From an uncultured Verrucomicrobiota bacterium (GTDB taxonomy: Bacteria > Verrucomicrobiota > Kiritimatiellia > RFP12 > UBA1067): a stretch of DNA of 17,013 nucleotides. The position numbers and the translations under genes were made by a program. Below, piece by piece: positions 1 through 7,068 of this stretch. The stretch spans positions 1 to 17,013 of the forward strand of contig CALYRV010000032.1 in NCBI GenBank assembly GCA_945483525.1, in the 5' to 3' direction. Within the stretch, counting starts at the first letter, position 1. The number at the start of each line of letters is the position of its first letter. The notes beneath the pieces were generated by a model. It made no database searches, was not told the origin of the DNA, and saw only the letters and a program-made list of their open reading frames with translations.

Positions 1-55
1 AGCACCGCAGATTCTGATTCTGCTTGTTGGGGTTCGAGTCCCTGCGAGGCAACCA
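1..55 (+). tRNA. tRNA-Gln (anticodon CUG), 3' part
   Basis: Only the 3' portion is inside the window. The anticodon stem GCAGA (7-11) pairs with TCTGC (19-23) around the loop TTCTGAT, placing the anticodon CTG at 14-16, which reads CAG (Gln). The T arm has a 5-bp stem around TTCGAGT (33-39). The acceptor 3' strand is 45-51, followed by discriminator A52 and an encoded CCA at 53-55. The 5' acceptor strand and D arm lie upstream of base 1. Confidence 0.9.
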
Positions 56-70
56 GCACAAAAAGCGAAA

Positions 71-96
71 CCGCGGTAACACGCGGCTATTTTTTT
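71..96 (+). terminator. Intrinsic terminator after tRNA-Gln
   Basis: The stem CCGCG (71-75) pairs with CGCGG (82-86) around a 6-nt loop, and a run of seven T (90-96) follows closely. It lies just after the tRNA-Gln CCA end. The stem is short but all G-C. Confidence 0.65.
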
Positions 97-104
97 GCTA
101 CAAT
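76..104 (+). promoter_or_regulatory. Putative promoter of tRNA-Leu
   Basis: A -10 box TACAAT (99-104) lies 14 bases before the tRNA-Leu 5' end. With a 17-nt spacer the -35 would be GTAACA (76-81), a weak match that falls in the loop of the preceding terminator. The -10 is convincing; the -35 is not. Confidence 0.5.
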
Positions 105-117
105 ATCCGTTAGTGTA

Positions 118-202
118 GCCAGGATGGTGGAATGGCAGACACCAGGGACTTAAAATCCCTTGTCAAGTATTTGACGTGCGGGTTCGAGTCCCGCTCCTGG
201 CA
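118..202 (+). tRNA. tRNA-Leu (anticodon UAA)
   Basis: This is a complete class II tRNA. The acceptor GCCAGGA (118-124) pairs with TCCTGGC (195-201), and the discriminator is A202. The anticodon stem AGGGA/TCCCT encloses the loop CTTAAAA with anticodon TAA at 151-153, reading UUA. A long variable arm (GTCAA/TTGAC) and a T arm around TTCGAGT follow. CCA is not encoded (the next bases are C T), unlike in the upstream tRNA-Gln. Confidence 0.95.
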
Positions 203-207
203 CTAAT

Positions 208-258
208 AAAAGCGCATTTGAACTAATAAATATTGGGGGCAAGCGCGCTTTTGTTTTT
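208..258 (+). terminator. Terminator-like hairpin after tRNA-Leu
   Basis: AAAAGCGC (208-215) is perfectly complementary to GCGCTTTT (245-252), and GTTTTT follows. The 29-nt loop is large for a classical intrinsic terminator, so its strength is uncertain. The 9-mer ACTAATAAA occurs twice in and beside it (202-210 and 222-230). Confidence 0.5.
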
Positions 259-293
259 CGAAATTGACTGGTTGGAAGGGGCGAAAGACGCTA

Positions 294-322
294 TTGATTT
301 TTGCGTAGAATTCTGATAAAAT
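294..322 (+). promoter_or_regulatory. Putative sigma70-type promoter of tig
   Basis: TTGATT (294-299) and TAAAAT (317-322) are separated by exactly 17 nt, and transcription would start near 329. It is the only good promoter between tRNA-Leu and the trigger factor gene, so it probably drives tig and possibly clpP-clpX. Confidence 0.6.
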
Positions 323-364
323 ACATGAAAATGATTTTTTAACATAGGAGTATTGTCTAAAATT

Positions 365-1549
365 ATGAAGACTAGTGTCAAGAAGGCGGAAAAGTGCCAG
401 GTCAAGCTTACGGTGAAGCTCGATGCGGAGGAGATGAAGGCGGTCGTCAAGGACGTCGAGAAGATCTTCTGCCGCGAGGCGCAGCTTCCAGGTTTCCGTA
501 AGGGCAAGGTGCCAGTTGAGGTGATCCGCAAGGAGTTCGCGAGCGGCCTCAAGCAGGAGACCGAGCGTTCGATGTTCCAGAAGTACTATTCCGACGCGGT
601 GAAGGCCGAGTCGATTGACGAGGTTGCGCTTGCAAACGTTGAGGACATCAAGCACGACGCTGAAGGTGGCGAGTTTACTGCGATCATTGATATCAAGCCG
701 GTTTTCAAGCTTCCAACTTACAAGGGGCTTAAGATTTCCGAGGCGAACACTCGCGTCGAAGATGCCGCGGTTGCCGAGCAGATTGAGCGTCTCCGTGCGG
801 CGTACGCGAAGTACGAGGACGCGAAGGATGGTGATGTTGCCGCGGATGGTGATTTCGTTCAGATCGACTATTCCGGCAAGGTCGGCAAGAAGTCCATTCT
901 GGAGATCAATCCTGAGGCGAAGGTCGTTGCCGAGGGCAAGGGTTTCTGGACTCAGCTTGAGGAGGGTCGCTTCCTTCCCGAGATTCTTGATGCCGTCAAG
1001 GGCATGAAGATCGGCGACGAGAAGGAAGGCGTGAAGGCGAAGTTCGACAAGGAGGCGGCCCCCGAGGGCCTTAAGGGCGAGAAGGCGGAGTACACCGTAA
1101 AGCTTACCGGTCTTCGTCGCCGCATCTTGCCGTCCGATGCGGAGTTCGTTGAGAAGGCCAAGGCCGAATCGCTTGAGAAGCTCACCGCGACCATCCGTGA
1201 ACAGATGGAGAAGAAGGCCATCGCCGACGAGGCTGTGCGTCGCGAGAATGAGGCGGTCGAGCTCCTGATGAAGAAGGTTGATTTCGACGTGCCGCAGACG
1301 CAGGTTCGTAACGCGATGGACAACTACCTCAACGAGCTCGCGCAGCGCGCCCAGTACGCTGGTCTTTCTGCCGAGTACTTTGAGAAGAATCGCGACAAGA
1401 TCCTCAAGGACGCCGAGGACACGGCGGCCAAGCAGGTCCGTCTCTGGTACGTCATCGAGGCGATCGCGAAGGAAGAGAAGATCGAGGCGGACGACAAGGA
1501 ACGCGGCAAGAAGGTCATTGAATTCATTTTACAGAACGCCAAAAAGTAA
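365..1549 (+). CDS. tig: Trigger factor (ribosome-associated chaperone and PPIase)
   Basis: The ATP-independent chaperone trigger factor docks at the ribosomal exit tunnel and shields nascent chains. The ribosome-docking signature GFRKGKVP lies about 45 residues from the N-terminus. An FKBP-type PPIase domain follows (region around [11 protein letters not shown] to EYTVKLTG), then a long helical C-terminal chaperone domain rich in Lys and Glu. At 394 aa it is somewhat shorter than the E. coli protein (432 aa), mainly at the C-terminus. ATG365 was chosen. A TTG at 353 in the same frame is possible, but AGGAG (346-350) ends only 2 nt before it. ATG365 sits 14 nt after AGGAG, also unusual, so the start is uncertain by four codons. 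clpP and clpX follow, the common bacterial order. Confidence 0.93.
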   Translation: MKTSVKKAEKCQVKLTVKLDAEEMKAVVKDVEKIFCREAQLPGFRKGKVPVEVIRKEFASGLKQETERSMFQKYYSDAVKAESIDEVALANVEDIKHDAEGGEFTAIIDIKPVFKLPTYKGLKISEANTRVEDAAVAEQIERLRAAYAKYEDAKDGDVAADGDFVQIDYSGKVGKKSILEINPEAKVVAEGKGFWTQLEEGRFLPEILDAVKGMKIGDEKEGVKAKFDKEAAPEGLKGEKAEYTVKLTGLRRRILPSDAEFVEKAKAESLEKLTATIREQMEKKAIADEAVRRENEAVELLMKKVDFDVPQTQVRNAMDNYLNELAQRAQYAGLSAEYFEKNRDKILKDAEDTAAKQVRLWYVIEAIAKEEKIEADDKERGKKVIEFILQNAKK

Positions 1550-1630
1550 GGTTCCAAGGTTTCAAAGTTGCAAGGTTTCAGGAGTATCTGCAACCTTGCA
1601 ACCCTGCAACCCTGTAACCCTGCAACCTTT
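1550..1630 (+). repeat. Low-complexity GCAACC/GGTTGC repeat between tig and clpP
   Basis: The whole tig-clpP gap is made of degenerate short units. A first half has GGTTCCAAGGTTTCAAAG-type sequence; a second half has four or five GCAACCCT-type units (about 1589-1628). The halves are partly complementary: GTTGCAAGGTT (1567-1577) pairs perfectly with AACCTTGCAAC (1592-1602) over a 14-nt loop. No T-run follows, so it is not a standard terminator. The repeat ends about 6 nt before the clpP ATG, leaving no Shine-Dalgarno sequence there. Confidence 0.8.
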
Positions 1631-1634
1631 AATT

Positions 1635-2219
1635 ATGACAAAATCCTACATGATTCCTTACGTTGTCGAGCAAACCGGTAAGGGAGAGCGCACTTACGAT
1701 ATCTACTCGCGACTCCTTCTTGATCGGATTGTTTTCATCTCTGGCGAGGTGAACGACGATATGGCGAATGCGGTCTGTGCGCAGCTTCTTTTCCTGCAGT
1801 CGCAGGACCCGAAGAAGGATATTAACGTCTACATTAATTCGCCTGGCGGCAGTGTAACGGCAGGTCTCGCCATTTACGACACGATGCAGTTCGTCAAGTG
1901 TCCGATTGCGACTTACTGCATTGGTCAGGCGGCTTCGATGGGCGCGGTTCTCCTTACGGCCGGTGCGAAGGGTAAGCGTTTCGCGCTTCCGAATGCTCGC
2001 ATTATGATTCATCAGCCGTGGGGTGGTGCCGAGGGCAAGGCGTCGGATATCGAGATTACGGCGAAGGAGATTTTGCGTCTTAAGGAAGTGCTGAACGGGA
2101 TTCTCGCGAAGCATTCCGGAAAGAAGATGGCGGAGGTCGTCAAGGATACCGATCGAGATCATTTCATGTCCGCGGAAGAGGCGGTTGAGTGGGGACTTAT
2201 CGACAAGGTTGTCGTCTGA
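1635..2219 (+). CDS. clpP: ATP-dependent Clp protease proteolytic subunit ClpP
   Basis: ClpP is the serine protease that forms the tetradecameric chamber and degrades substrates unfolded and fed in by ClpX. The 194-aa protein starts at ATG1635 and aligns with the mature part of ClpP ([19 protein letters not shown] near residues 10-29). The catalytic triad is visible: Ser101 in GQAASMGA, His126 in IMIHQP and Asp175 in DRDHF. The oxyanion and handle region [15 protein letters not shown] is intact. No Shine-Dalgarno is visible because the upstream bases are the CAACC repeat, so translation may depend on readthrough from tig or leaderless-like initiation. clpX lies 38 bp downstream. Confidence 0.97.
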   Translation: MTKSYMIPYVVEQTGKGERTYDIYSRLLLDRIVFISGEVNDDMANAVCAQLLFLQSQDPKKDINVYINSPGGSVTAGLAIYDTMQFVKCPIATYCIGQAASMGAVLLTAGAKGKRFALPNARIMIHQPWGGAEGKASDIEITAKEILRLKEVLNGILAKHSGKKMAEVVKDTDRDHFMSAEEAVEWGLIDKVVV

Positions 2220-2257
2220 AGCGACTGCTTTATTGTGATAATTGCGAATAGAGAAGA

Positions 2258-3502
2258 GTGAAAGAGCCGGAATATATCTGTAGTTTCTGTGGTCGGAGCT
2301 CGAAAGAAGTTCCGGTTATCCCTGGGGAAAACGGGGCGATCTGCGTTGATTGCGTGAAGCATGCGAACGAGTTTGTTACGAGGCATGAGAAGTCAGCGGC
2401 AAAGAAGAAGCCGCTTCCCAAGACGCCCACCCCGAAGGAGATCAAAGAATTCCTTGATCAGTACGTGATTGGGCAGGACGAGGCGAAGAAGGTGTTGTCC
2501 GTCGCGGTTCATAACCACTACCGTCGCCTGGAGGCGACGGAGAAGGGGAATAGGGAGCGGGAGAGTGTTCGTACGTCTGCAGGCGTATCGTATCCTGATG
2601 TCGAGATTGAGAAGTCGAATATCCTGTTGATTGGTCCGACGGGTTCCGGCAAGACGTTGCTTGCGAAGACGCTTGCGAAGATCCTCGGTGTGCCGTTCGC
2701 AATTGGAGACGCCACGGTGCTCACGCAGGCTGGGTATGTTGGAGAAGACGTCGAGAACCTGGTGCGTTATCTGCTACAGAACGCGGATGGCGACGTTGAG
2801 CAGGCGAAGCGCGGCATCATTTACGTTGACGAGATTGATAAGATCGCTTCGAAGACTGATAATGTCTCGATCACAAGGGATGTCGGCGGTGAAGGTGTGC
2901 AGCAGACGCTTCTTAAGCTGATTGAGGGTACCATCTGCCGGATTCCTCCGAAAGGCGGGCGCAAGCATCCCGATCAGGAGTACATCGAGGTCGACACCTC
3001 CAACATTCTCTTCATTTGTGGTGGCGCGTTCGTGGATCTTGATAAGATTGTGAAGTCCAGGAGCGGCAAGTCCGTAATTGGCTTTGGCTCCGAGAACTCC
3101 TCAACCCCTCAACATTCCAACTCCTCAACTTCCCTGCGGGACGTCCGTCCGGAGGATCTCATCAAGTTCGGGTTAATTCCCGAGTTCACTGGGCGTCTTC
3201 CCGTGGTGACGGTGATGGATGAGCTTAAGGAGGAGGATCTGGTCAGGATTCTTACCGAGCCGAAGAATTCGTTGGTGAAGCAGTATACGAAGCTTTTGGC
3301 GATGGACGGCGTAGATCTTGAGTTCAAGCCAGATGCGTTGCGGGCGCTCGCCAAGAAGGCGGTTGAGCGTAAGACTGGTGCTCGCGGTCTGCGTGCAGAG
3401 ATGGAGAAGCTGATGCTTGACGTGATGTACGAGGCGCCTGGCAATGTGAAGTTGTCGAAGGTCGTCGTGACCGCGAAGATGGTTGAGGACAGGTGTAGGT
3501 AA
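2258..3502 (+). CDS. clpX: ClpX, ATP-dependent unfoldase of the ClpXP protease
   Basis: This AAA+ hexameric unfoldase recognises tagged proteins and threads them into ClpP. The 414-aa protein begins at GTG2258 with a C4 zinc-binding domain (Cys8, 11, 29, 32). Walker A GPTGSGKT is at 126-133, pore loop GYVG at 159-162, Walker B IIYVDE at 187-192, the RKH pore loop at 235-237, the ClpP-docking IGF loop at 274-276, and a sensor-2 GARGLR near 373-378. The oddity is residues 280-292 ([13 protein letters not shown]), encoded by a TCAAC-rich repeat at 3095-3130 just after the IGF loop, at a position variable in the family. All catalytic motifs are present. The start has only a poor GAGAAG-type ribosome-binding site, but the N-terminus matches the family. 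Confidence 0.96.
   Translation: MKEPEYICSFCGRSSKEVPVIPGENGAICVDCVKHANEFVTRHEKSAAKKKPLPKTPTPKEIKEFLDQYVIGQDEAKKVLSVAVHNHYRRLEATEKGNRERESVRTSAGVSYPDVEIEKSNILLIGPTGSGKTLLAKTLAKILGVPFAIGDATVLTQAGYVGEDVENLVRYLLQNADGDVEQAKRGIIYVDEIDKIASKTDNVSITRDVGGEGVQQTLLKLIEGTICRIPPKGGRKHPDQEYIEVDTSNILFICGGAFVDLDKIVKSRSGKSVIGFGSENSSTPQHSNSSTSLRDVRPEDLIKFGLIPEFTGRLPVVTVMDELKEEDLVRILTEPKNSLVKQYTKLLAMDGVDLEFKPDALRALAKKAVERKTGARGLRAEMEKLMLDVMYEAPGNVKLSKVVVTAKMVEDRCR
3095..3130 (+). repeat. In-frame TCAAC-rich repeat inside clpX
   Basis: The stretch has four CAAC-containing units in 36 bases and almost no G, unlike the surrounding G-rich coding strand. It encodes the Ser/Thr/Asn-rich residues 280-292 of ClpX. In style it resembles the CAACC units upstream of clpP. 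Confidence 0.75.
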
Positions 3503-3559
3503 GCGGGTTGGGGCAGCGGTTCGAGCTTACAGGTGTATGAATTTGGTTGAAGGCTGAGA

Positions 3560-3886
3560 ATGGAACTGGAAATCCTTAAGGCGAAACTTCACCGCATCCG
3601 GATTACGGAGGCGTGTCTAGATTACGAGGGGTCGCTTACGCTTGATCCCGATGACATGGAGGCGGTTGGGATTCTTCCTTACGAGAAGATTCTCTGTGCC
3701 GACGTTGAGAACGGTAATCGTTTTGAAACTTATGCGATTGCTGGGAAGCGCGGAACTCATGTCTGTTGTCTTAACGGCGCGGCAGCTCATAAGGGCGCGG
3801 TCGGCGATCGTCTGATCGTGATGTGTTTCGCCCGCATGGGTGAAGAAGAAGCCCGCGGCTGGGTACCGCGGGTGAAGCACTTTTAA
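3560..3886 (+). CDS. panD: Aspartate 1-decarboxylase (pyruvoyl enzyme)
   Basis: PanD decarboxylates L-aspartate to beta-alanine for pantothenate and coenzyme A synthesis in the cytoplasm. The 108-aa proenzyme has the self-cleavage site Gly24-Ser25 in YEGSLTLD, which yields the pyruvoyl group on the alpha chain. Other family motifs are LHRIRIT near the start, NGNRFETYAI, the NGAAAHKGAVGD loop and EEARGWVPRV near the end. It is shorter than the E. coli protein (126 aa) at the C-terminus only. ATG3560 has a good AAGG ribosome-binding site about 6 nt upstream. No panB or panC is nearby. A 7-bp hairpin (3852-3858/3866-3872) lies in its last codons. Confidence 0.95.
   Translation: MELEILKAKLHRIRITEACLDYEGSLTLDPDDMEAVGILPYEKILCADVENGNRFETYAIAGKRGTHVCCLNGAAAHKGAVGDRLIVMCFARMGEEEARGWVPRVKHF
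3852..3884 (+). terminator. Weak terminator-like hairpin at the panD 3' end
   Basis: CCCGCGG (3852-3858) pairs with CCGCGGG (3866-3872) around a 7-nt loop, within the last panD codons. Four T (3881-3884) follow after 8 nt. The U tract is too short and too distant for a confident intrinsic terminator. Confidence 0.3.
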
Positions 3887-4000
3887 GCATCCTTAGCCGT
3901 CCCCGGCGAAGCGGTGCGGTGCGGGTAACCTTGCGCCTTCGGCATGGATTCGGTGGTAATGCAAGACGCTGCGGTGCATGGCTCCTCGCGTGTTCCTCGG

Positions 4001-4148
4001 CGAGCACGACAGCTCGCCCGAACCACACATTACCGTGGCCCCCGACATGATTTCGACAGCGCGCGCCTTCACGCGCGCCCTTCACTTCGGGGTCGAAATC
4101 ACATCGTCCCCGTTAATGTGTTCTCGTGCGACTGTTGGCTCTCGCTCG
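4001..4148. repeat. Large nested imperfect palindrome
   Basis: Successive arms are co-linear and nested. From outside in they are CGAGC 4001-4005/GCTCG 4144-4148, ACAG 4009-4012/CTGT 4132-4135, TCGCCCGA 4014-4021/TCGTGCGA 4124-4131 (one mismatch), ACACATTA 4025-4032/TAATGTGT 4114-4121, TGATTTCGAC 4048-4057/GTCGAAATCA 4092-4101 and GCGCGCG 4059-4065/CGCGCGC 4072-4078 with a 6-nt apical loop. Transcribed on either strand it would fold into one long hairpin. It could be a palindromic mobile remnant or a structured RNA. Confidence 0.7.
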
Positions 4149-4223
4149 CGGAACGAGGCTTCGCTCTTGGCGGTGGTAAATTCTGTTGCCGGTCGCGGTT
4201 GGTGGAATGTCGCCTCGGGCGCG

Positions 4224-4284
4224 TGATGATTGACCCTCGGTTCGGCTTGCACGGCGATGAGGCATGGGCAGTGGTCGATCATCA
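4224..4284. repeat. 12-bp inverted repeat
   Basis: TGATGATTGACC (4224-4235) pairs with GGTCGATCATCA (4273-4284) over 12 positions with one T-G wobble. The loop is 37 nt. It lies in the gene-free region downstream of the large palindrome. Confidence 0.6.
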
Positions 4285-4333
4285 TGGTATCCCCCGAGCG
4301 CAGCGAGTCGCGAAGCGATGCCCTAGCAGGGGT

Positions 4334-4357
4334 GCGCGAAGAGTCGTGAGTTCGCGC
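4334..4357. repeat. 7-bp hairpin
   Basis: GCGCGAA (4334-4340) pairs with TTCGCGC (4351-4357) around a 10-nt loop. No T-run follows, so it is not a terminator by itself. Confidence 0.5.
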
Positions 4358-4437
4358 GTTGACCGAGACGACATTCCGCCAATCCGCGACTATGCGCCAG
4401 ACATAATCAGATGAAAATGATCGGGAGCGTGATTATA

Positions 4438-4456
4438 TTGCCACATGTAGTGGCAA
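4438..4456. promoter_or_regulatory. Operator-like palindrome upstream of the pilin operon
   Basis: TTGCCACATGTAGTGGCAA has perfect 7-bp arms (4438-4444/4450-4456) around a 5-nt centre. It lies 43 bases before the -35 of the promoter at 4499-4527. Its size and symmetry suit a dimeric regulator, but a small RNA hairpin is equally possible. Confidence 0.4.
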
Positions 4457-4498
4457 GAAGGTCAAGTTCTCGCTCCACGCCCGCTTTCTAATCTCCGC

Positions 4499-4527
4499 TG
4501 GACATTCCGGTGGACTTATGGCATAAT
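4499..4527 (+). promoter_or_regulatory. Putative promoter of the gspF-pseudopilin operon
   Basis: TGGACA (4499-4504) and CATAAT (4522-4527) are separated by exactly 17 nt, each one or two bases from the sigma70 consensus. Transcription would begin near 4534, giving a leader of about 22 nt that carries AGGGG (4541-4545), 10 nt before the ATG at 4556. No other clear promoter was seen before 16802. Confidence 0.65.
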
Positions 4528-4555
4528 ACTCCTGAAAGATAGGGGTATATAAAGT

Positions 4556-5881
4556 ATGGCTATATTCCAGTATAAGGCTACGGACGCTGCGACCGGTCAG
4601 GAAATTCGCGGACAGATCGAAGCCGCAGATCGTAACAGCGCGATCCAGTCTATCCGTGCGCAGAACTTGCTTCCGACCGCTATCGGCGAAGTGAAGTCGG
4701 CTCCTGCTCCGCAGCCGCAGAAGGCGGCGGCTAAGCGTGGAAAGGCAACAGCGCCGGCTCCGGCCAAGAAGAGTGGGCTTAACAAGGACATCAAGATCAA
4801 CATCAAGCTGCCGGCATTCATGCGTGGCAAGATCAAGACGAAGGTTCTTACCCAGTTCACGCGTCAGCTCGCGACACTGGTGAACGCTGGGCTTCCGTTG
4901 ATGCGCGGTCTTGAGGTCCTTCGGCGCCAGATGAAGGACCCGCAGCTTAACGAAGCGCTCGGCGGTATTTCCGAGACTATTGCGTCCGGCGGTACTTTTT
5001 CCGAGGCGCTCACCGCCTATCCGAAGATCTTCGACAATCTTTACGTGAACATGGTGAAGGCTGGTGAGGCTGGTGGCGTGTTGGAAGTCGTCCTCGGTCG
5101 ACTCGCTGAATTCGCGGAAAAGGCCGAGAGAATCAAGAACAAGGTGAAGGGCGCGATGATTTACCCTGTTGTGGTTCTGTTTGCCGCCATCGGCATTACC
5201 GCGTTCTTGCTGGTGGCTGTGATTCCGAAGTTCAAGCAGGTATTTAACGACATGCTTGGCGGCGCGTCACTTCCTGCGATTACGGAATTCGTCATGGGCG
5301 TTTCCGACTGGGTGCAGCACAACATTGTCACGATGGGCATTATCATTGCGGCGCTGGTGGTAATTAAAAAGGTCATCGGGCACACCGAGAAGGGCGCATA
5401 TCTATTCGATGTTATTTCGCTCAAGATGCCGGTTACCGGCACGCTCGTGCAGCGCACCGCGGTATCGCGTGTCACTCGTACGCTCGGCACGCTGCTTGCA
5501 TCTGGCGTCCCGATCCTTCAGTCATTGGTCATCGTGCGCGATACGACCGGCAATCGGGTGGTTTCGCAAGCGCTTCAGAACGTTCATGACGCGGTGAAGG
5601 AAGGTGAAGGCATGACCGCTCCTCTCGCGGCGTGTTCCGTGTTCCCGCCGATGGTGGTTTCGATGGTTGAGGTCGGTGAGGAGACCGGTGCGCTCGCAGA
5701 TATGCTTACGCGTATCGCGAATACTTATGACGATGAAGTCGACAACGCCGTTGCCGGCATGACGGCGGCAATTGAGCCGACGTTGATCATCTTCCTCGCT
5801 GTCGTTGTCGGTACGATTGTCATCGCGATGTTCCTGCCGATGATCAAGATCATCTCCACTGTCACTGGAGCCGGTTCGTAA
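4556..5881 (+). CDS. gspF: Type II secretion / type IV pilus inner-membrane platform protein (GspF/PilC family)
   Basis: GspF/PilC proteins form the inner-membrane platform that couples the assembly ATPase to pilin polymerisation. The 441-aa protein starts with the usual small N-terminal region (FQYKATDAATGQEIRGQIEA). An unusual Pro/Ala/Lys-rich linker follows at about residues 47-75, then two T2SSF repeats (about 100-225 and 303-428). Each repeat carries the conserved Gly-Glu motif (VKAGEAGGVLEVVL and VEVGEETGALADML). Hydrophobic segments near 202-224, in the middle (IVTMGIIIAALVVI), and at the C-terminus (LIIFLAVVVGTIVIAMFLPM) match the family's topology. It is the first gene of the operon and the only assembly-machine component here; no GspE, GspD, GspL or GspM is present. 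Confidence 0.93.
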   Translation: MAIFQYKATDAATGQEIRGQIEAADRNSAIQSIRAQNLLPTAIGEVKSAPAPQPQKAAAKRGKATAPAPAKKSGLNKDIKINIKLPAFMRGKIKTKVLTQFTRQLATLVNAGLPLMRGLEVLRRQMKDPQLNEALGGISETIASGGTFSEALTAYPKIFDNLYVNMVKAGEAGGVLEVVLGRLAEFAEKAERIKNKVKGAMIYPVVVLFAAIGITAFLLVAVIPKFKQVFNDMLGGASLPAITEFVMGVSDWVQHNIVTMGIIIAALVVIKKVIGHTEKGAYLFDVISLKMPVTGTLVQRTAVSRVTRTLGTLLASGVPILQSLVIVRDTTGNRVVSQALQNVHDAVKEGEGMTAPLAACSVFPPMVVSMVEVGEETGALADMLTRIANTYDDEVDNAVAGMTAAIEPTLIIFLAVVVGTIVIAMFLPMIKIISTVTGAGS

Positions 5882-5882
5882 G

Positions 5883-7067
5883 TTGAAAAAGGCCTTTACT
5901 CTCATCGAGTTGCTGATTGTAGTCACCGTCATGGCGACGTTGATGACGATCATGTTCAGACTCGGAGCGGTTTCCAAGGACGAGACTGCGAGAATCAAAA
6001 CGATCACGCGGCTTCAGAAGCTTGAGAACAGCTTATCAGGGTATTTCGCCGCGTTCGGCAGTTATCCGCCGGTTAAGGTCTATGGTTCGCGCGACATTTT
6101 CACCGTCGTGGAGAACGGAGTGCAGACCGATGAGTCGAATGATACGCTCAGGTGGGATCAGATTGAGGCTGCCTGTAGGAGTCAGCCGGTTGATTGTGCC
6201 TTTCCGTTTCGTGAAGATATGCGCGAGACGGTGGAGGAGTTCTCTGAGCGGATTCGTGAACTTGCTGGCAGTAACGAGAAGTATCGGCAGAGCTCTTTGT
6301 ATTCCGCGTTCTCACAGGGTTTCTCAATCGGTAATCCAGGCGATTTCACCGCGTACTGGGATAAGACCGACTGGCGCGATGTCCAGATCTTCAAGTTCGG
6401 TCTTCTGAGTTATCTACTGCCGCGGTATCTGGTGATGATGCAAGGTGATCCGCTGTATTGTGGTGCCGGTGGTGGCAATCCATGTGCTCAATGGAGTGAG
6501 AACAACGATGAATGTGTCGATGCCACGACAGGTCGAAATCTCACTTGGAAGCAGGTCTACAAATACGTTGAGCGTAACCGCGAAGGTGAAGCGGACGCTG
6601 GGCGCCTCAAGGGGTCCAAGGCTGATTTCATCAGGGTGGCTAACATGCCGTCGCAGGCGGTTTGCGCTAACTGGATGGCGAACCTCGAGGGTATTTGTCG
6701 TCTCGGGCATGTGATGGACGATATCTACGGTATCAATATCTCTTCGGGCGGGAATCTCTTTGATGATCCAGACGAAGAGGCGCCACCGCCGACGATCAAT
6801 CTTTATTCCCCCGGCGGCAAGGGCGGAAACTGGTATATGCTCGATACCATATCCATTGTGGACGGATGGTATCAGGAGTTCTATTATTATTCGCCGGCCG
6901 GCGCCCAGTCGTATACGCTCTGGAGCTCCGGCCCGAATTGTCGCACTTTTCCGCCGTGGATTGACAAGACCGGAATGCTCGACAAGCGGGTTAACGAAGT
7001 TCGTGGCGGCTCCAACCTCACCGTTGCCGATTATATATCCGACGACATCATTCGAATGAATCACTGA
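5883..7067 (+). CDS. Large GspG-like pseudopilin (394 aa)
   Basis: The N-terminus is a short prepilin leader MKKA followed by FTLIELLIVVTVMATLMTIM, the class III signal with Glu5 of the mature chain. Start codon TTG5883 lies one base after the gspF stop. The C-terminus (DGWYQEFYYYSPAGAQSYTLWSSGP) resembles the beta-sheet tail of major pseudopilins, in which a DPWGxPY...SLG pattern is usual. Between them lies an insertion of over 250 residues with about eight cysteines in pairs, so disulfides in a periplasmic globular domain are plausible. Ordinary GspG is about 140 aa, so this protein is greatly enlarged. It is probably a minor or specialised pseudopilin rather than the main subunit. The ribosome-binding site is weak. 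Confidence 0.85.
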   Translation: MKKAFTLIELLIVVTVMATLMTIMFRLGAVSKDETARIKTITRLQKLENSLSGYFAAFGSYPPVKVYGSRDIFTVVENGVQTDESNDTLRWDQIEAACRSQPVDCAFPFREDMRETVEEFSERIRELAGSNEKYRQSSLYSAFSQGFSIGNPGDFTAYWDKTDWRDVQIFKFGLLSYLLPRYLVMMQGDPLYCGAGGGNPCAQWSENNDECVDATTGRNLTWKQVYKYVERNREGEADAGRLKGSKADFIRVANMPSQAVCANWMANLEGICRLGHVMDDIYGINISSGGNLFDDPDEEAPPPTINLYSPGGKGGNWYMLDTISIVDGWYQEFYYYSPAGAQSYTLWSSGPNCRTFPPWIDKTGMLDKRVNEVRGGSNLTVADYISDDIIRMNH

Positions 7068-7068
7068 T

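Larger units (their letters stand above)
3887..4555. other. Structured intergenic region without a credible gene
   Basis: About 670 bases separate panD from the pilin operon. The open frames here have no recognisable motif, no ribosome-binding site and compositions typical of palindrome-rich DNA. What it does hold is secondary structure (4001-4148, 4224-4284, 4334-4357), a stretch of GCGAG/GCGAA motifs near 4296-4318, an operator-like palindrome (4438-4456) and a promoter (4499-4527). I do not recognise any known RNA family. Confidence 0.6.

Noticed and set aside
1589..1628. CRISPR array from the GCAACC repeats
   Set aside because: Units are about 8-9 nt with no spacers; it is a low-complexity repeat.
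1278..1634. Upstream extension of the clpP frame
   Set aside because: The extra residues are the tig gene read in another frame plus the repeat; ClpP homology begins near ATG1635.
3503..3559. tRNA-like GGTTCGAG sequence between clpX and panD
   Set aside because: Only a T-loop-like TTCGA is present; no acceptor or anticodon stem can be formed in the 57-nt gap.
3944..4414. 156-codon open frame in the panD-gspF gap
   Set aside because: It runs straight through the nested palindrome, is rich in Arg and His, and has no ribosome-binding site or recognisable motif, so an open frame by chance is more likely.
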